A DNA stretch of 64,000 bases from UBA6059 sp964351595 (GCA_964351595.1 CAYGOT010000014.1:1-64000), one strand, 5' to 3'. Shown: positions 17,339 through 27,459, numbered from the stretch's first letter. The notes: a model not told the origin generated them from the letters alone. Numbers and translations: made by a program.

Positions 17339-20077
17339 CTAATAATCAGCATTCCGGCCACTGCGATCGTTGAGCTGTCTTAGGAAGCCGTTGAATCCAT
17401 CCTCCTGGAGCAGCTGCTCTAAAGTCAGGTGCATCCTGTACTTCCAGTAGTGCTGTGGATTGGCGGGTACGTTGATCCGCTCCTCCTCCGGGTTTTGTCT
17501 TCTCAGTTGCCCATCCATGGCCAGCAAGTCCTGCAACGGGAATATGGCCCACATACTCGGTGAGTACAGGTGTTGGTTGATCACCTGAGTCGCTACCCAG
17601 GGTTCGCAGAAAGCAGGGGCATCTCCCCAATTGCCCAGTATATTATTGAAGTAGCGCTGCGTTTTAGCTCGATCCTCTTCCCACCAGCCTCTCAGCGTGG
17701 AAGTATCATGGCTTGATGTACTACAGACCGACATGTAAGGCGTATCTCCAGGGTGCCAAAACTCCATCGAAGAATCGTTGGGCATGCGCTGAATCGCCAG
17801 GCTGAGAATAGACAGCTCGTTCATTACACCAGGCACACTGTCCGGCACCATACCCAGGTCCTCACCGCAGATCAGCATGTCCGTAGCTGACTTCAGCGCC
17901 GGGAGCTTCTCCATTGCTCTCTCACGCCAAAACTCATTATGCCGCTTGTAGAAATAGTGGATATAGAGTTTGTTGATATTGTTTCTGGTATTGTCATCCA
18001 GTTCTCTGAAGGAAAAGGTGTTTTGCATCCCTACACGAGGGTTCCAACCTTCACCATTAGTGAATGGTGCTTCGAAGAAAAGCACCTCTCCTATTAGCTG
18101 ATAAAGACCTGCTCGTAGGTATTCATAATATCCGGTATTATCAGGGTTTGACTTGATCAACTGCGCAAAATAGTCCTTGACTTTACGTTGAGTATCGAAC
18201 TCTTGCTTTAACCTGTATTGTCCGGGAAAATAGTCTTCCAAAAATTCCTGCTTCACCTCGTCAGCGTGCTCCGCGAAGATGATCGGCAGCATATGCTCAC
18301 GAATGTAAGGCTTGCACATGCGGTCAAGGTCAAAGTTGACTCCCCAGTTGTAGATCTCCTGCGTCGAAAACGGCATTGAAGGATTGAAATGGCCCATTGT
18401 ACCCTCTACGCCATGATCCGGTATCTCCCAGATACGGAAGAATCCAAGAATGTGATCGATGCGGAATACATCGAAGAAATCAGCCATCTTTTGTAATCTG
18501 GCTTTCCACCATTGAAAGCCATCCTTGGACATCTCTTCCCAGTTGTACGTCGGGAAGCCCCAGTTTTGTCCAGACACAGAAAAGTCGTCCGGTGGCGCCC
18601 CAGCCTGGCATTCCATGTTGAACAATTGAGGATACATCCAGGCATCCACGCTATTGCGGTAGATACCTATCGGAATGTCCCCCTTTAGCACCACGCCCTG
18701 CTCGCGACCATAATTAGTCGCTTCAGAAAGCTGGCTATCCAGATGATATTGGATGAAAAAGTGGATCGCTACATGATCAAACTCCTTGCTTTTCGGAGAT
18801 ACGAGCTTAGCGATCTTTTTGGCATCATACACCGCTTGACTACCCCACTGTGTAAAATCTGGTGTACCGTGCTTATCTCGCAAATAGGAGAACACGGCAT
18901 ATGGCTCAAGCCAGTGCTTGTTATCGGCGTAGAAGGCTTGAAAATCCTTACTCTTCAGAAGTTTATCCTTTTGTTCGTCAAAGGCCCATTTGTAGTACTT
19001 GGACTTGATGTCCATGACCTCCTCATAGACCACATGATCCTGAGCGTTTAAGCGCTGGGCGGCTTCATCCACTTCCTGCTGTTTCGACTTATCCTTTAGT
19101 CGACCGATAGCCTTGAGATTACCATAAATCGGGTGCAACGCATAAACGGAGATCGCAGCATACGGGTATGAGTCAGTCCAGCTATGCATTGCCACGGTAT
19201 CATTTACCGGTAGGACCTGCACAAGTCGCATGCCTGTCTTCTTAGCCCAATCGACGAGCAGTTTGAGGTCAGTAAACTCGCCCACACCAGTGCCCTGATC
19301 AGACCTGATACTAAACACGGGTATAGATACGCCGGCAGCTTTCCAGTTGCCCACTGGATAGACGAAGTACTCGTCGGTCCAGACGGTGAGCTTTTTATTT
19401 TCTCCAGTACCCTGAATAGGGAGGTATCTATTGTCTCTGGCCTCCCAGGTCACAATGCGCTTTTCTTTACTATCGTAAATACCGTACTTGTACTCAAGCG
19501 GGCGCTCACTAGCATCGATGGCTACTTCACCCGACCATACAGGGAAATCATTGGGCTCAAGGATCAATGCTTTAGATTCTTCCCAATTACCTAGCGCAGG
19601 ATGGTCGCCTACTACGCATATCTTATACTCCGATCCTACCCGAGGTGCACGAATCTGAAATCGTACGTAGCTCGTCTTAGATGAATATTTTAAAGCCTTT
19701 GGCTTAACAACCGGCCGATTAAAAAATGCATTTTTGAATGGAGCAGTGTACAAATTGTTGAGCGGATCATCCACAGGTCGCCAGAAGTCTCTGAGGTGAA
19801 CATCTGAAAATCGCTTGGTGTCAAGCTTGACCCGACGGTTATCACCGAATTCCCACTGCACAGCATCATAGCGCTCATCAAGGAGGTAGTATTTGTACTC
19901 CACCAACTTGGCTTTTGCCGCCGATACCTCGACTTCAAGCTCCCATTGTTCGCCTGCTCCTGGTATCATCGGAACAGCATCTTCCTCATTCCATTGGCCC
20001 AGTTCGTCAAGCGAACCACATACAAATAGCCTTTGCCCCCAAACGGTGCGATAATCTATACTGAACTTTAGCTTCAT
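17339..20077 (-). CDS. malQ: 4-alpha-glucanotransferase with two CBM20 domains
   Basis: This is a large 912-residue GH77 enzyme of the DPE2 type. Two starch-binding CBM20 domains lie at about residues 1-105 and 130-235 (FVCGSLDELGQWNEEDAVPM; VVGDHPALGNWEESKAL). The GH77 barrel follows with SIPVFSIRSDQGTGVGEF, the nucleophile block VFRIDHILGFFR, the acid/base GEDLGMVPDSVPG and SSHDTSTLRGWW. It has no signal peptide, so it acts in the cytoplasm, transferring glucans between maltodextrins or glycogen. It heads away from the sugar transporter gene upstream, 37 bases apart, forming a co-transcribed pair. Confidence 0.95.
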   Translation of the reverse strand: MKLKFSIDYRTVWGQRLFVCGSLDELGQWNEEDAVPMIPGAGEQWELEVEVSAAKAKLVEYKYYLLDERYDAVQWEFGDNRRVKLDTKRFSDVHLRDFWRPVDDPLNNLYTAPFKNAFFNRPVVKPKALKYSSKTSYVRFQIRAPRVGSEYKICVVGDHPALGNWEESKALILEPNDFPVWSGEVAIDASERPLEYKYGIYDSKEKRIVTWEARDNRYLPIQGTGENKKLTVWTDEYFVYPVGNWKAAGVSIPVFSIRSDQGTGVGEFTDLKLLVDWAKKTGMRLVQVLPVNDTVAMHSWTDSYPYAAISVYALHPIYGNLKAIGRLKDKSKQQEVDEAAQRLNAQDHVVYEEVMDIKSKYYKWAFDEQKDKLLKSKDFQAFYADNKHWLEPYAVFSYLRDKHGTPDFTQWGSQAVYDAKKIAKLVSPKSKEFDHVAIHFFIQYHLDSQLSEATNYGREQGVVLKGDIPIGIYRNSVDAWMYPQLFNMECQAGAPPDDFSVSGQNWGFPTYNWEEMSKDGFQWWKARLQKMADFFDVFRIDHILGFFRIWEIPDHGVEGTMGHFNPSMPFSTQEIYNWGVNFDLDRMCKPYIREHMLPIIFAEHADEVKQEFLEDYFPGQYRLKQEFDTQRKVKDYFAQLIKSNPDNTGYYEYLRAGLYQLIGEVLFFEAPFTNGEGWNPRVGMQNTFSFRELDDNTRNNINKLYIHYFYKRHNEFWRERAMEKLPALKSATDMLICGEDLGMVPDSVPGVMNELSILSLAIQRMPNDSSMEFWHPGDTPYMSVCSTSSHDTSTLRGWWEEDRAKTQRYFNNILGNWGDAPAFCEPWVATQVINQHLYSPSMWAIFPLQDLLAMDGQLRRQNPEEERINVPANPQHYWKYRMHLTLEQLLQEDGFNGFLRQLNDRSGRNADY

Positions 20078-20114
20078 TCTATCTTAAAGTACTGAGTGTG
20101 AAAATGTGTTCGAA

Positions 20115-21452
20115 TCAATCCGTGGCAACCACTTCATCCTTGTCATCCACAAAATTGACAGTTACAGCAGCAATCAACAATGATACACCCGCCATTACCA
20201 GTGCAAAAATAGCTTCAGAATCGTACAATCGCTTCACTATCGGACCTCCAATGATGCCATTTATAATTTGAGGTATCACAATAAAGAAATTGAAGATGCC
20301 CATATAGATGCCCATCTTTCCCGCTGGGATCGCCCCGGCTAATATGGCATACGGCATTGACAATATGCTCGCCCAGGCAATACCTACCAGCACCATAGAT
20401 ACAAGTGTCATCGTCTGATCAGGCATAAAATAGATCGACAGCATCCCTATGCCACCAGCAGCTAGCGCCAATGAATGTGTTCTTTTCCTACCAATTTTAG
20501 CTGCTATGGCCGGTAGCGCTAGCGCGAATACAGCTGAGACGGCATTGTAAACCGTAAACATCACACCCACCCAGTTTCCGGCATCATTGTAAGCCACAGA
20601 AGAACTATCGTCGGGAGATGCACCGAATACATGCTGTGCGATAGCGGGAGTGCAGAATACCCACATCGAGAAGAGTGCAAACCACGAAAAGAACTGGACC
20701 AGCCCCAGTTGTTTCATTGTTTTAGGCATGGAGGCAAAGTCCTTGAAGATATTCATGATGCCTCCTCCCTCCTCGTGTGGATCAGTGTCGTTGTATCTGG
20801 CCAACTCCTCTGGCGGATATTCTTTGGTCTTTGACAATGTCCAAAGGATGGTACTTATGAAAACAACCGCACCAAAATAGAAACTGAATATTACATTGTC
20901 AGGTACTTCACCAGCTAGAGCCACCTTCGATACTCCCACCCACTCCGCTAACATATAAGGGAGAAAAGAACCAAAAACGGCTCCAAATCCTATCAATGCT
21001 GCCTGCACTGAAAAGCCCTGTGTACGCTGTTCTGAGGGCAACATATCGCCCACAAGTGCGCGAAAGGGTTCCATGGCAATATTGATCGAGGCATCCATGA
21101 TCATCAGCATGCCGGCCCCCACGAACATTGGTGGAATGAAAGCTGCCAGTGCCCCGGAGTTTGGCATCAGACACAGCGCGATAGAAGCAAGTATAGCTCC
21201 GGTCAGGAAATAGGGTTTTCTTCTTCCAAGCCGATTCCATGTGTTGTCACTATAGTGTCCTATGATAGGTTGCACTATTAAGCCTGTAACAGGGGCTGCC
21301 AACCAGAACCACGAAAGATGCTCTACATCAGCTCCGAAATTTTGTAAGATTCTACTGGCATTTGCATTCTGTAGGGCAAAACCAAACTGGATGCCCAGGA
21401 ATCCCATACTCATGTTCCAGATCTGAGCTGTGGTTAACTTTGGTTTATTCAT
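20115..21452 (-). CDS. SLC45-type MFS sugar transporter
   Basis: The 445-residue protein has about 12 membrane helices. QPIIGHYSDNTWNRLGRRKPY near residue 65 is the glycine-rich MFS A-like loop in the form typical of SLC45/GPH-like sucrose or maltose permeases, and IAAKIGRKRTHSLA is its duplicate in the second half. Neighbours (MalQ above, LacI regulator, two alpha-amylase lipoproteins) make maltose or maltodextrin the likely substrate. It is probably transcribed leftward with malQ, from a promoter in the 247-base gap ending at 21699. Confidence 0.88.
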   Translation of the reverse strand: MNKPKLTTAQIWNMSMGFLGIQFGFALQNANASRILQNFGADVEHLSWFWLAAPVTGLIVQPIIGHYSDNTWNRLGRRKPYFLTGAILASIALCLMPNSGALAAFIPPMFVGAGMLMIMDASINIAMEPFRALVGDMLPSEQRTQGFSVQAALIGFGAVFGSFLPYMLAEWVGVSKVALAGEVPDNVIFSFYFGAVVFISTILWTLSKTKEYPPEELARYNDTDPHEEGGGIMNIFKDFASMPKTMKQLGLVQFFSWFALFSMWVFCTPAIAQHVFGASPDDSSSVAYNDAGNWVGVMFTVYNAVSAVFALALPAIAAKIGRKRTHSLALAAGGIGMLSIYFMPDQTMTLVSMVLVGIAWASILSMPYAILAGAIPAGKMGIYMGIFNFFIVIPQIINGIIGGPIVKRLYDSEAIFALVMAGVSLLIAAVTVNFVDDKDEVVATD

Positions 21453-21583
21453 TATGTCCTTCTTAGATATTAATTAGTTAGCCGAAATGTCTTTCGCATC
21501 GATCGAATCAAGCCTCAATCAGGCCGGTTGACAGGATAAACTGAAGTTTGCATTCACAACTTAAATCGGTCATGCAATTAACA

Positions 21584-21594
21584 GTTTCGGAAAC
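21584..21594. promoter_or_regulatory. inverted repeat GTTTCGGAAAC, possible LacI-type operator
   Basis: A perfect 5-1-5 inverted repeat lies about 130 bases before the transporter start and 106 bases beyond the end of the LacI gene. Its position fits an operator of the neighbouring LacI-type repressor, but only one copy was found and the usual central CG symmetry of LacI operators is not exact. Confidence 0.25.
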
Positions 21595-21699
21595 ATACCC
21601 CCAAAAAATTAAAGTCATTTTTGAGATTCGCAATTCATCAGTTGATCTGATTAAGATAGGATGATTTAACACAATCGAAAAAATTGAATGGGTGCTTAA

Positions 21700-22728
21700 C
21701 TATCGAGATGTTGAATCTCTTATGACAAGACGCGTAGGAACTACCTCTGTCCTGGGAACGAACTCAACAGATTTGGAATCTATCTGATCTATAAAGAGTC
21801 GGGCTGCTGCCTGCCCCATTTCAAAGCCTGACTGGTGAATTGACGTTAGTGATGGGTGCACCAATGCGGCAAATTGCCAATCACTAAATCCAACTATGGC
21901 TATATCCTTCGGGACATTCAAACCAGCCTTAAAGATGGCTTTCATTGCTCCCATCGCGCATACATCATGCCACGCGAATATGCCATCAGGGCGCTCATCC
22001 AGGGCCAGCAGTTTTTGGGTTACCAATATGGACTGATCGACACTACTATCATCGCAGATTACCACCAACTCCTCATCGAAAGGCAATCCATTGGCTTCCA
22101 AAGCCTGCTTATATCCCTGGAGGCGATTCTCAGAAATCTCAAGCCCGGCATGACCTCTCAGATGTGCTATGCGCTTACATCCGATATCGATCAGGTGCTG
22201 CACCCCCAGCCTGGCACCTTCCATATCATCAACGATTACCCGACTCGTCGGAATCTCGGGACAGATGCGATCAAAAAACACCATCGGGACGCCCCTATCA
22301 TTTAGCTCATGCAGGTGGTCATAGGTGGTCGTTTCGCGACTGAGCGAAATCAAAAGCCCATCCACCCTGTTTCTCATCAGGGCTTTTGTATCTGATATCT
22401 CTCGTTCCAGGGACTCATTCGTTTGAGAGATGATCACATTGTATCCCGCTCGGTAGGCTACATCTTCGATACCGCTTATTACTGTCGAAAAAAAGAAATG
22501 GACGATCTCAGGAATAATTACGCCGATAGTGAAGGACTTCTGCTGGCGCAGACTTAAAGCGATCGAGTTGGGTTGGTAGTGGTACTTCTCTGCTAATTCC
22601 TGTACAGTTTTTCGGGTTTTTTCACTAATGGTGTCATAGCCCTTCAAGGCACGGGATACCGTCGATGGCGAGATGTTCAACTCTCGAGCAATATCTTTAA
22701 TGGTGACTGGCCTCCCCTTGGTATCCAT
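21700..22728 (-). CDS. LacI family transcriptional regulator
   Basis: The 342-residue regulator has an N-terminal helix-turn-helix (VTIKDIARELNISPSTVSRAL, residues about 7-27) with the hinge helix YQPNSIALSLRQ, then a periplasmic-binding-protein-like effector domain starting FTIGVIIPEIVHFFF and containing TPVFFDRI-like PMVFFDRICPEIP. It probably senses maltodextrins or a glycolytic intermediate and controls the flanking transporter-malQ pair and the divergent aldolase-amylase genes; this is inferred from position. Start at ATG 22728; divergent from fba with a gap of 106 bases. Confidence 0.93.
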   Translation of the reverse strand: MDTKGRPVTIKDIARELNISPSTVSRALKGYDTISEKTRKTVQELAEKYHYQPNSIALSLRQQKSFTIGVIIPEIVHFFFSTVISGIEDVAYRAGYNVIISQTNESLEREISDTKALMRNRVDGLLISLSRETTTYDHLHELNDRGVPMVFFDRICPEIPTSRVIVDDMEGARLGVQHLIDIGCKRIAHLRGHAGLEISENRLQGYKQALEANGLPFDEELVVICDDSSVDQSILVTQKLLALDERPDGIFAWHDVCAMGAMKAIFKAGLNVPKDIAIVGFSDWQFAALVHPSLTSIHQSGFEMGQAAARLFIDQIDSKSVEFVPRTEVVPTRLVIRDSTSR

Positions 22729-22799
22729 GCGCCTTTATTTTCACTTTTTGACCTTAGCTAAAATTACAGCAAAGCCCTCACATAAATGATATGGATTAA

Positions 22800-22807
22800 T
22801 ATCTTTG
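22800..22807 (+). promoter_or_regulatory. Bacteroidota-type -7 element upstream of fba
   Basis: TATCTTTG matches the TAnnTTTG -7 consensus of the Bacteroidota housekeeping sigma factor and sits 28 bases before the aldolase ATG, giving a short leader. A clear -33 TTG element is not visible at the usual distance, so the call is moderate. Confidence 0.45.
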
Positions 22808-22834
22808 TTTGATTGTAAACTAAAAAAAATTAAC

Positions 22835-23899
22835 ATGAGATTCAGACCGGGCGTACTCGCAGGAGATGAAGTAACAGAGGTGTTTAACTACGCCAACGAG
22901 CATAATTTTGCCCTTCCAGCCGTCAATGTGATCGGCACCAATTCGATGAATGCAGTAATGGAAACAGCCAGGGAGTTGAATTCTCCGGTGATCATCCAAT
23001 TTTCAAATGGTGGCGGTGTTTTTAATGCTGGAAAGTCCCTCCCAAACGATAATCAGCAAGCGGCAGTAGCAGGATCGATATCGGGCGCACACCACGTGCA
23101 TATGATGGCCGAGCACTACGGAGTGTCCGTGATCATGCACACAGATCACTGTGCAAAAAAACTCCTTCCCTGGATAGATGGTCTCCTTGACGCAGGCGAA
23201 AAACACTTTGAAAGAACGGGTAAACCACTGTATAGCTCTCACATGCTTGACCTTTCAGAAGAACCGCTGGAAGAGAATATTGAAGTATGCTCTAAATACT
23301 TTGAGCGTATGGCTCCTTTGGGCATGACACTCGAAATAGAGCTAGGCGTGACCGGTGGTGAAGAAGACGGTGTTGACAATACTGACATTGACAACTCTAA
23401 GCTCTACACCCAACCAGAGGAGGTGGCCTACTCCTATGAGCACTTGAAGAAAATCAGCCCTAACTTCACAATTGCCGCTGCATTTGGTAATGTGCATGGT
23501 GTTTATAAGCCGGGTAACGTCAAGCTGACACCAATCATCCTTAAGAACTCTCAGGATTATATCCAAGAGAAATTCGGAACAGGTTCCAACCCGGTCAATT
23601 TCGTATTCCATGGTGGCTCTGGATCGACTCGCGCAGAAATCAGAGAAGCCATTGAATATGGTGCCATTAAAATGAACATCGATACGGATATGCAGTGGGC
23701 CTATTGGGAAGGTGTGAAGAACTACTATCAAAGTAAGGAAGGTTACCTTCAGTCTCAAATTGGCAATCCCGATGGTGATGATATTCCTAATAAAAAGTTC
23801 TATGACCCGCGAGTATGGTTAAGAGAAGGTGAAAAGAACTTTGTCAAGCGACTTAAGTCAGCTTTTGAAGATTTGAACAACGTAAACACAAATGCCTGA
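22835..23899 (+). CDS. fbaA: class II fructose-bisphosphate aldolase
   Basis: The product has 354 residues from ATG 22835 and is a zinc-dependent class IIA aldolase that splits fructose 1,6-bisphosphate. Zinc and active-site motifs are MHTDHCAKKLLPW, LEIELGVTGGEEDGVDN, AAFGNVHGVYKPGNV and VFHGGSGSTRAEI, all at the usual spacing. A longer frame from TTG 22805 is disfavoured because it would swallow the -7 element. It lies between the LacI gene and the amylases, so it may be under the same sugar control. Its stop codon is inside a terminator hairpin. Confidence 0.95.
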   Translation: MRFRPGVLAGDEVTEVFNYANEHNFALPAVNVIGTNSMNAVMETARELNSPVIIQFSNGGGVFNAGKSLPNDNQQAAVAGSISGAHHVHMMAEHYGVSVIMHTDHCAKKLLPWIDGLLDAGEKHFERTGKPLYSSHMLDLSEEPLEENIEVCSKYFERMAPLGMTLEIELGVTGGEEDGVDNTDIDNSKLYTQPEEVAYSYEHLKKISPNFTIAAAFGNVHGVYKPGNVKLTPIILKNSQDYIQEKFGTGSNPVNFVFHGGSGSTRAEIREAIEYGAIKMNIDTDMQWAYWEGVKNYYQSKEGYLQSQIGNPDGDDIPNKKFYDPRVWLREGEKNFVKRLKSAFEDLNNVNTNA

Positions 23900-23921
23900 T
23901 TCAATCAGGCATTTGCCTTTT
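23890..23921 (+). terminator. terminator hairpin spanning the fba stop codon
   Basis: AAATGCCTGA, a 5-base loop TTCAA and TCAGGCATTT make a perfect 10-bp stem; the TGA stop of fba is in the left arm and a short T run (GCCTTTTTG) follows. It should separate fba from the amylase genes or attenuate read-through. Confidence 0.8.
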
Positions 23922-23929
23922 TGAGCAAT

Positions 23930-25777
23930 ATGCGATTAATAACCATCACCCTGTTTTGTCCGCTGATAATGACTCTTATGAGTTGTCAGCAGACAGAACA
24001 GACTACAGCAACCTCCCCTACCGAAGAAGAAATGGCAACTATCACAAAGCCGGTTATATACCAAGTCTTTACCCGCCTTTTTGGGAATACAATTGCTAAC
24101 AATATTCCTTATGGTACTATCGAAGAAAACGGTGTGGGTAAGTTCGATGACTTTTCTGATAAGGCACTCACTAGCCTAAAGAGCATGGGCGTGACTCATA
24201 TGTGGTATACTGGCGTCATAGAGCATGCAGTACTGACTGACTATCAGGAGTACGGCATCCGTCTCGATGATGCTGATGTGGTCAAAGGTCGTGCTGGATC
24301 TCCCTATGCGATCAAAGATTACTTTGATGTCAATCCAGACTTGGCGATGGATGTTCATAATCGTATGGCTGAATTTGAAGCCCTGATCAGGCGAACGCAC
24401 GACAATGGCATGAAAGTCATCATCGACTTTGTGCCCAATCACGTCGCTAGAGGCTACATCTCGGATGCAAAACCGGATGGTATTGCTGACTTTGGCGAAA
24501 ATGACAACATAGACAAGGCATTTGACCCGAACAACAACTTCTACTATATCGTAGGCGAGTCTTTTCAAGTGCCTTCGGAGTACAAATCGCTTGGTGGCAA
24601 TACGCATCCAACCAAGGATGGTCAATTTGATGAATCTCCTGCAAAAGCAACGGGAAACGATGTGTTCAGCGCTTCTCCCAGCATCAACGATTGGTTTGAA
24701 ACCGTTAAACTGAACTATGGGGTCGACTATCAGAACGACAAGCAGACCTATTTTGATCCGGTACCAGACACATGGCTCAAGATGGAACAGGTCCTCAGTT
24801 TCTGGGCAAACAAGGGAATAGATGGTTTCCGATGTGATATGGCTGAGATGGTGCCCGTCGAGTTCTGGGGTTGGGTGATTCCAAGGATCAAGGCCATTAA
24901 TCCAGACATCACTTTCACAGCTGAGATATATAACCCTGACAGCTACCGCAATTACATCTTCAATGGCAAGTTTGACTATCTCTATGACAAAGTGGAACTC
25001 TATGACACCTTGAAACATATTATACAAAACAGGGCATCTACTGATGACATTCCTGTCATATGGCAGAGGCAAGAAGGTATTGAGGCTTATATGCTGCGCT
25101 TCCTTGAAAATCATGACGAACAGCGTATTCCATCTCCGGATTTCGCCGGATCTGCTGAAAATGCTATTCCAGCTATGGTGCTAAGCGCCACTATGAACTC
25201 AGGCCCTATTATGATCTATTTTGGCCAGGAGGTTGGGGAGCCAGGTGAAGGAGTTGCTGGTTTTAGTGGCGAGGATGGTCGTACTACGATATTCGATTAT
25301 TGGGGCGTACCCGAATTCCAAAAATGGGTGAATAACAAAGCATTTGACGGTGGTGGCCTGAGCGATCAGCAAAAGCAACTGCGCCAATTCTATTCGGACC
25401 TCCTTAACCTGTGTAATGAAAGCAAAGCTATCAGCGAAGGAGGTTTTTACGATCTCCATTACTACAACAGAAGTGCTGAGTACACCGGGCATTCTGATAA
25501 GGTATACGCCTATCTACGACATCACAATGGCGAAAACCTGCTCATCGCAGTAAATTTTGATCATGACAATTCAGAAACAGTCAACCTGAAAATACCATCT
25601 GATGCTTTGAGTAAACTTGGATTGAACGGTGACAACATTAGCCTAACCTCACTCGACCAGACCATAGCATTGAGTGAATATAGTAGCGGCATATCTGATC
25701 ATACAAAAGCCGACAGTTTTTCTTTTGAGTTATCACCAACTGGGTACAGCATATTCAAATTAGAATCATCCAACTAA
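23930..25777 (+). CDS. GH13 alpha-amylase family lipoprotein
   Basis: The 615-residue protein starts at ATG 23930 with a lipoprotein signal ending LMSC. The GH13 barrel shows the four conserved regions: VIDFVPNHVARG, GFRCDMAEM with the nucleophile Asp, FTAEIYN with the acid/base Glu, and FLENHDEQR with the transition-state Asp. It should cleave alpha-1,4-glucans at the cell surface or in the periplasm; exact product specificity is unknown. The next gene starts within its stop codon (TAATG), so the two are coupled. It lies just after the fba terminator. Confidence 0.93.
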   Translation: MRLITITLFCPLIMTLMSCQQTEQTTATSPTEEEMATITKPVIYQVFTRLFGNTIANNIPYGTIEENGVGKFDDFSDKALTSLKSMGVTHMWYTGVIEHAVLTDYQEYGIRLDDADVVKGRAGSPYAIKDYFDVNPDLAMDVHNRMAEFEALIRRTHDNGMKVIIDFVPNHVARGYISDAKPDGIADFGENDNIDKAFDPNNNFYYIVGESFQVPSEYKSLGGNTHPTKDGQFDESPAKATGNDVFSASPSINDWFETVKLNYGVDYQNDKQTYFDPVPDTWLKMEQVLSFWANKGIDGFRCDMAEMVPVEFWGWVIPRIKAINPDITFTAEIYNPDSYRNYIFNGKFDYLYDKVELYDTLKHIIQNRASTDDIPVIWQRQEGIEAYMLRFLENHDEQRIPSPDFAGSAENAIPAMVLSATMNSGPIMIYFGQEVGEPGEGVAGFSGEDGRTTIFDYWGVPEFQKWVNNKAFDGGGLSDQQKQLRQFYSDLLNLCNESKAISEGGFYDLHYYNRSAEYTGHSDKVYAYLRHHNGENLLIAVNFDHDNSETVNLKIPSDALSKLGLNGDNISLTSLDQTIALSEYSSGISDHTKADSFSFELSPTGYSIFKLESSN

Positions 25778-27459
25778 TGAAAAACCTAGCTCCTTACCTC
25801 TTCTTTGTTCTGTTGATGTTTGCTCAATGTCAATCTTCTGTCGATCAATCTACGGTGGAAGAAACGACCGAAACTCCTGCCCAAGAGGCCTTTGCATGGG
25901 AAGCGTCAACCATCTACTTTCTACTCACTGATCGCTTTAATAATGGTGATACCTCCAATGATTTTTCCTTTGGAAGAGAGCAAGATGGAGCCCCTCTTCG
26001 CAGCTTCATGGGTGGAGATATCAGAGGTGTGATCCAAAAACTCGACGAGGGATATTTCACAGACCTGGGGGTCAATGTGTTATGGATGACGCCCGTCTTT
26101 GAGCAGATCAAATCTGCAGTTGACGAGGGTCACGGCAAGAACTATGCATTTCACGGCTATTGGATGCGAGATTGGACGACTCTCGATCCCAATTTCGGCA
26201 CGATGGAAGATCTGGCTGAGCTGGTTAGTAAAGCCCGTAGCAAAGGTATTAGGATACTATTTGATGTAGTGATCAACCATACCGGCCCGGTAACTGAGCT
26301 TGACAGTAAATGGCCAGACGATTGGGTGCGCACAGGCCCACAATGCTCTTATGACAGCTATGACAAGACGGTATCCTGCACACTGGTAGAAAATCTACCG
26401 GATATACTTACCAACAGTGACGAAGAAGTTGACTTACCAGAATTTCTTATCAAAAAGTGGACGGAAGAAGGTCGCCTGGATCAGGAAATGAAAGAGCTCG
26501 ATGAGTTCTTTGCTGAGACGGGGCATCCCAGGGCACCTCGTTTTTATATAATGAAATGGTTGACCGACTATTTGAGGGAGCTTGGTATTGATGGTTTTCG
26601 GGTAGATACGGTCAAGCACGTCGAGGAATCCGTCTGGAGAGAACTTTATGATCTGGCGGTTAACGCGTTGCAGTCATGGAAAGAAAGCCATTCAGATGAG
26701 AAGTTGGATGACCTACCCTTCTTCATGCTAGGAGAAGTTTACAATTACTCCATATTCAATGGTAAGAACTTCACTATGGACGGTGGAGAGGTTGATATCG
26801 ACTACTATAACAAAGGCTTCAACAGTCTGATCAACTTTTCATTCAAAGATGACGTCAATATGCCTGCTGCGGATATTTTTACTAAATACGATCAAGTGCT
26901 TCAATCTGCTGATTGGCAAAACCTGACTACAGTCAATTACATCAGTTCTCATGACGATGGCACTGTGCCAGATAAGGATCGCTCCAACATTATAGACTAT
27001 GGTACCAAGCTACTGCTGACTCCAGGTATTGCTCAAATCTACTACGGCGATGAAACGGCACGTAAGCTTGAGTCCGAGGAAGCAACAGGTGATGCTGTGT
27101 TGAGGACCTTCATGAACTGGGAGGAGCTATCCCAAAATCCAGAGAATCGGGAAGTACTCGCTCATTGGCAAAAGCTCGGACAATTTCGAAGGGCGCACGT
27201 CTCTGTTGGTGCCGGTAAGCATACAGTAATCCAGGAATCACCATTGGTATTTAGCCGCGCCTACTCTAGTGGCGAGACCAACGATCAGGTAATCATTGCT
27301 CTAAATGCGGGCAAGGGTGCGAAGACCATTCCGGTAGGTAGCGTCTTCGGTGATGGTACAAAAGTGACGGATCACTACTCTGGTAAATCCGCGACAGTAG
27401 AGAATGGAACGGTCAGGATCGACTCTGATAAGGAGCTCGTTTTACTCGCTGAAGAGTAG
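25777..27459 (+). CDS. second GH13 alpha-amylase family lipoprotein
   Basis: This 560-residue product overlaps the preceding amylase by one base (TAATG). Its lipoprotein signal ends MFAQC. Conserved GH13 regions are FDVVINHTG, GIDGFRVDTVKHV with the nucleophile, MLGEVYNYS with the acid/base Glu and YISSHDDGT with the third acidic residue. The WMTPVFEQIKSA and HGYWMRDW phrases resemble neopullulanase-like or cyclomaltodextrinase-like surface amylases. It is not a duplicate of its neighbour: the two share only the barrel motifs. Together they would generate maltodextrins for the SLC45-type importer. Confidence 0.93.
   Translation: MKNLAPYLFFVLLMFAQCQSSVDQSTVEETTETPAQEAFAWEASTIYFLLTDRFNNGDTSNDFSFGREQDGAPLRSFMGGDIRGVIQKLDEGYFTDLGVNVLWMTPVFEQIKSAVDEGHGKNYAFHGYWMRDWTTLDPNFGTMEDLAELVSKARSKGIRILFDVVINHTGPVTELDSKWPDDWVRTGPQCSYDSYDKTVSCTLVENLPDILTNSDEEVDLPEFLIKKWTEEGRLDQEMKELDEFFAETGHPRAPRFYIMKWLTDYLRELGIDGFRVDTVKHVEESVWRELYDLAVNALQSWKESHSDEKLDDLPFFMLGEVYNYSIFNGKNFTMDGGEVDIDYYNKGFNSLINFSFKDDVNMPAADIFTKYDQVLQSADWQNLTTVNYISSHDDGTVPDKDRSNIIDYGTKLLLTPGIAQIYYGDETARKLESEEATGDAVLRTFMNWEELSQNPENREVLAHWQKLGQFRRAHVSVGAGKHTVIQESPLVFSRAYSSGETNDQVIIALNAGKGAKTIPVGSVFGDGTKVTDHYSGKSATVENGTVRIDSDKELVLLAEE

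Noticed and set aside
22805..22834. An N-terminal extension of the aldolase from TTG 22805
   Set aside because: It overlaps a good -7 promoter element, and the family starts at the MRFRPG residues.
24176..25114. A 312-codon open frame on the minus strand inside the first amylase gene
   Set aside because: It lies wholly antisense to a well-supported GH13 gene and has no recognisable motif; it is a shadow frame.
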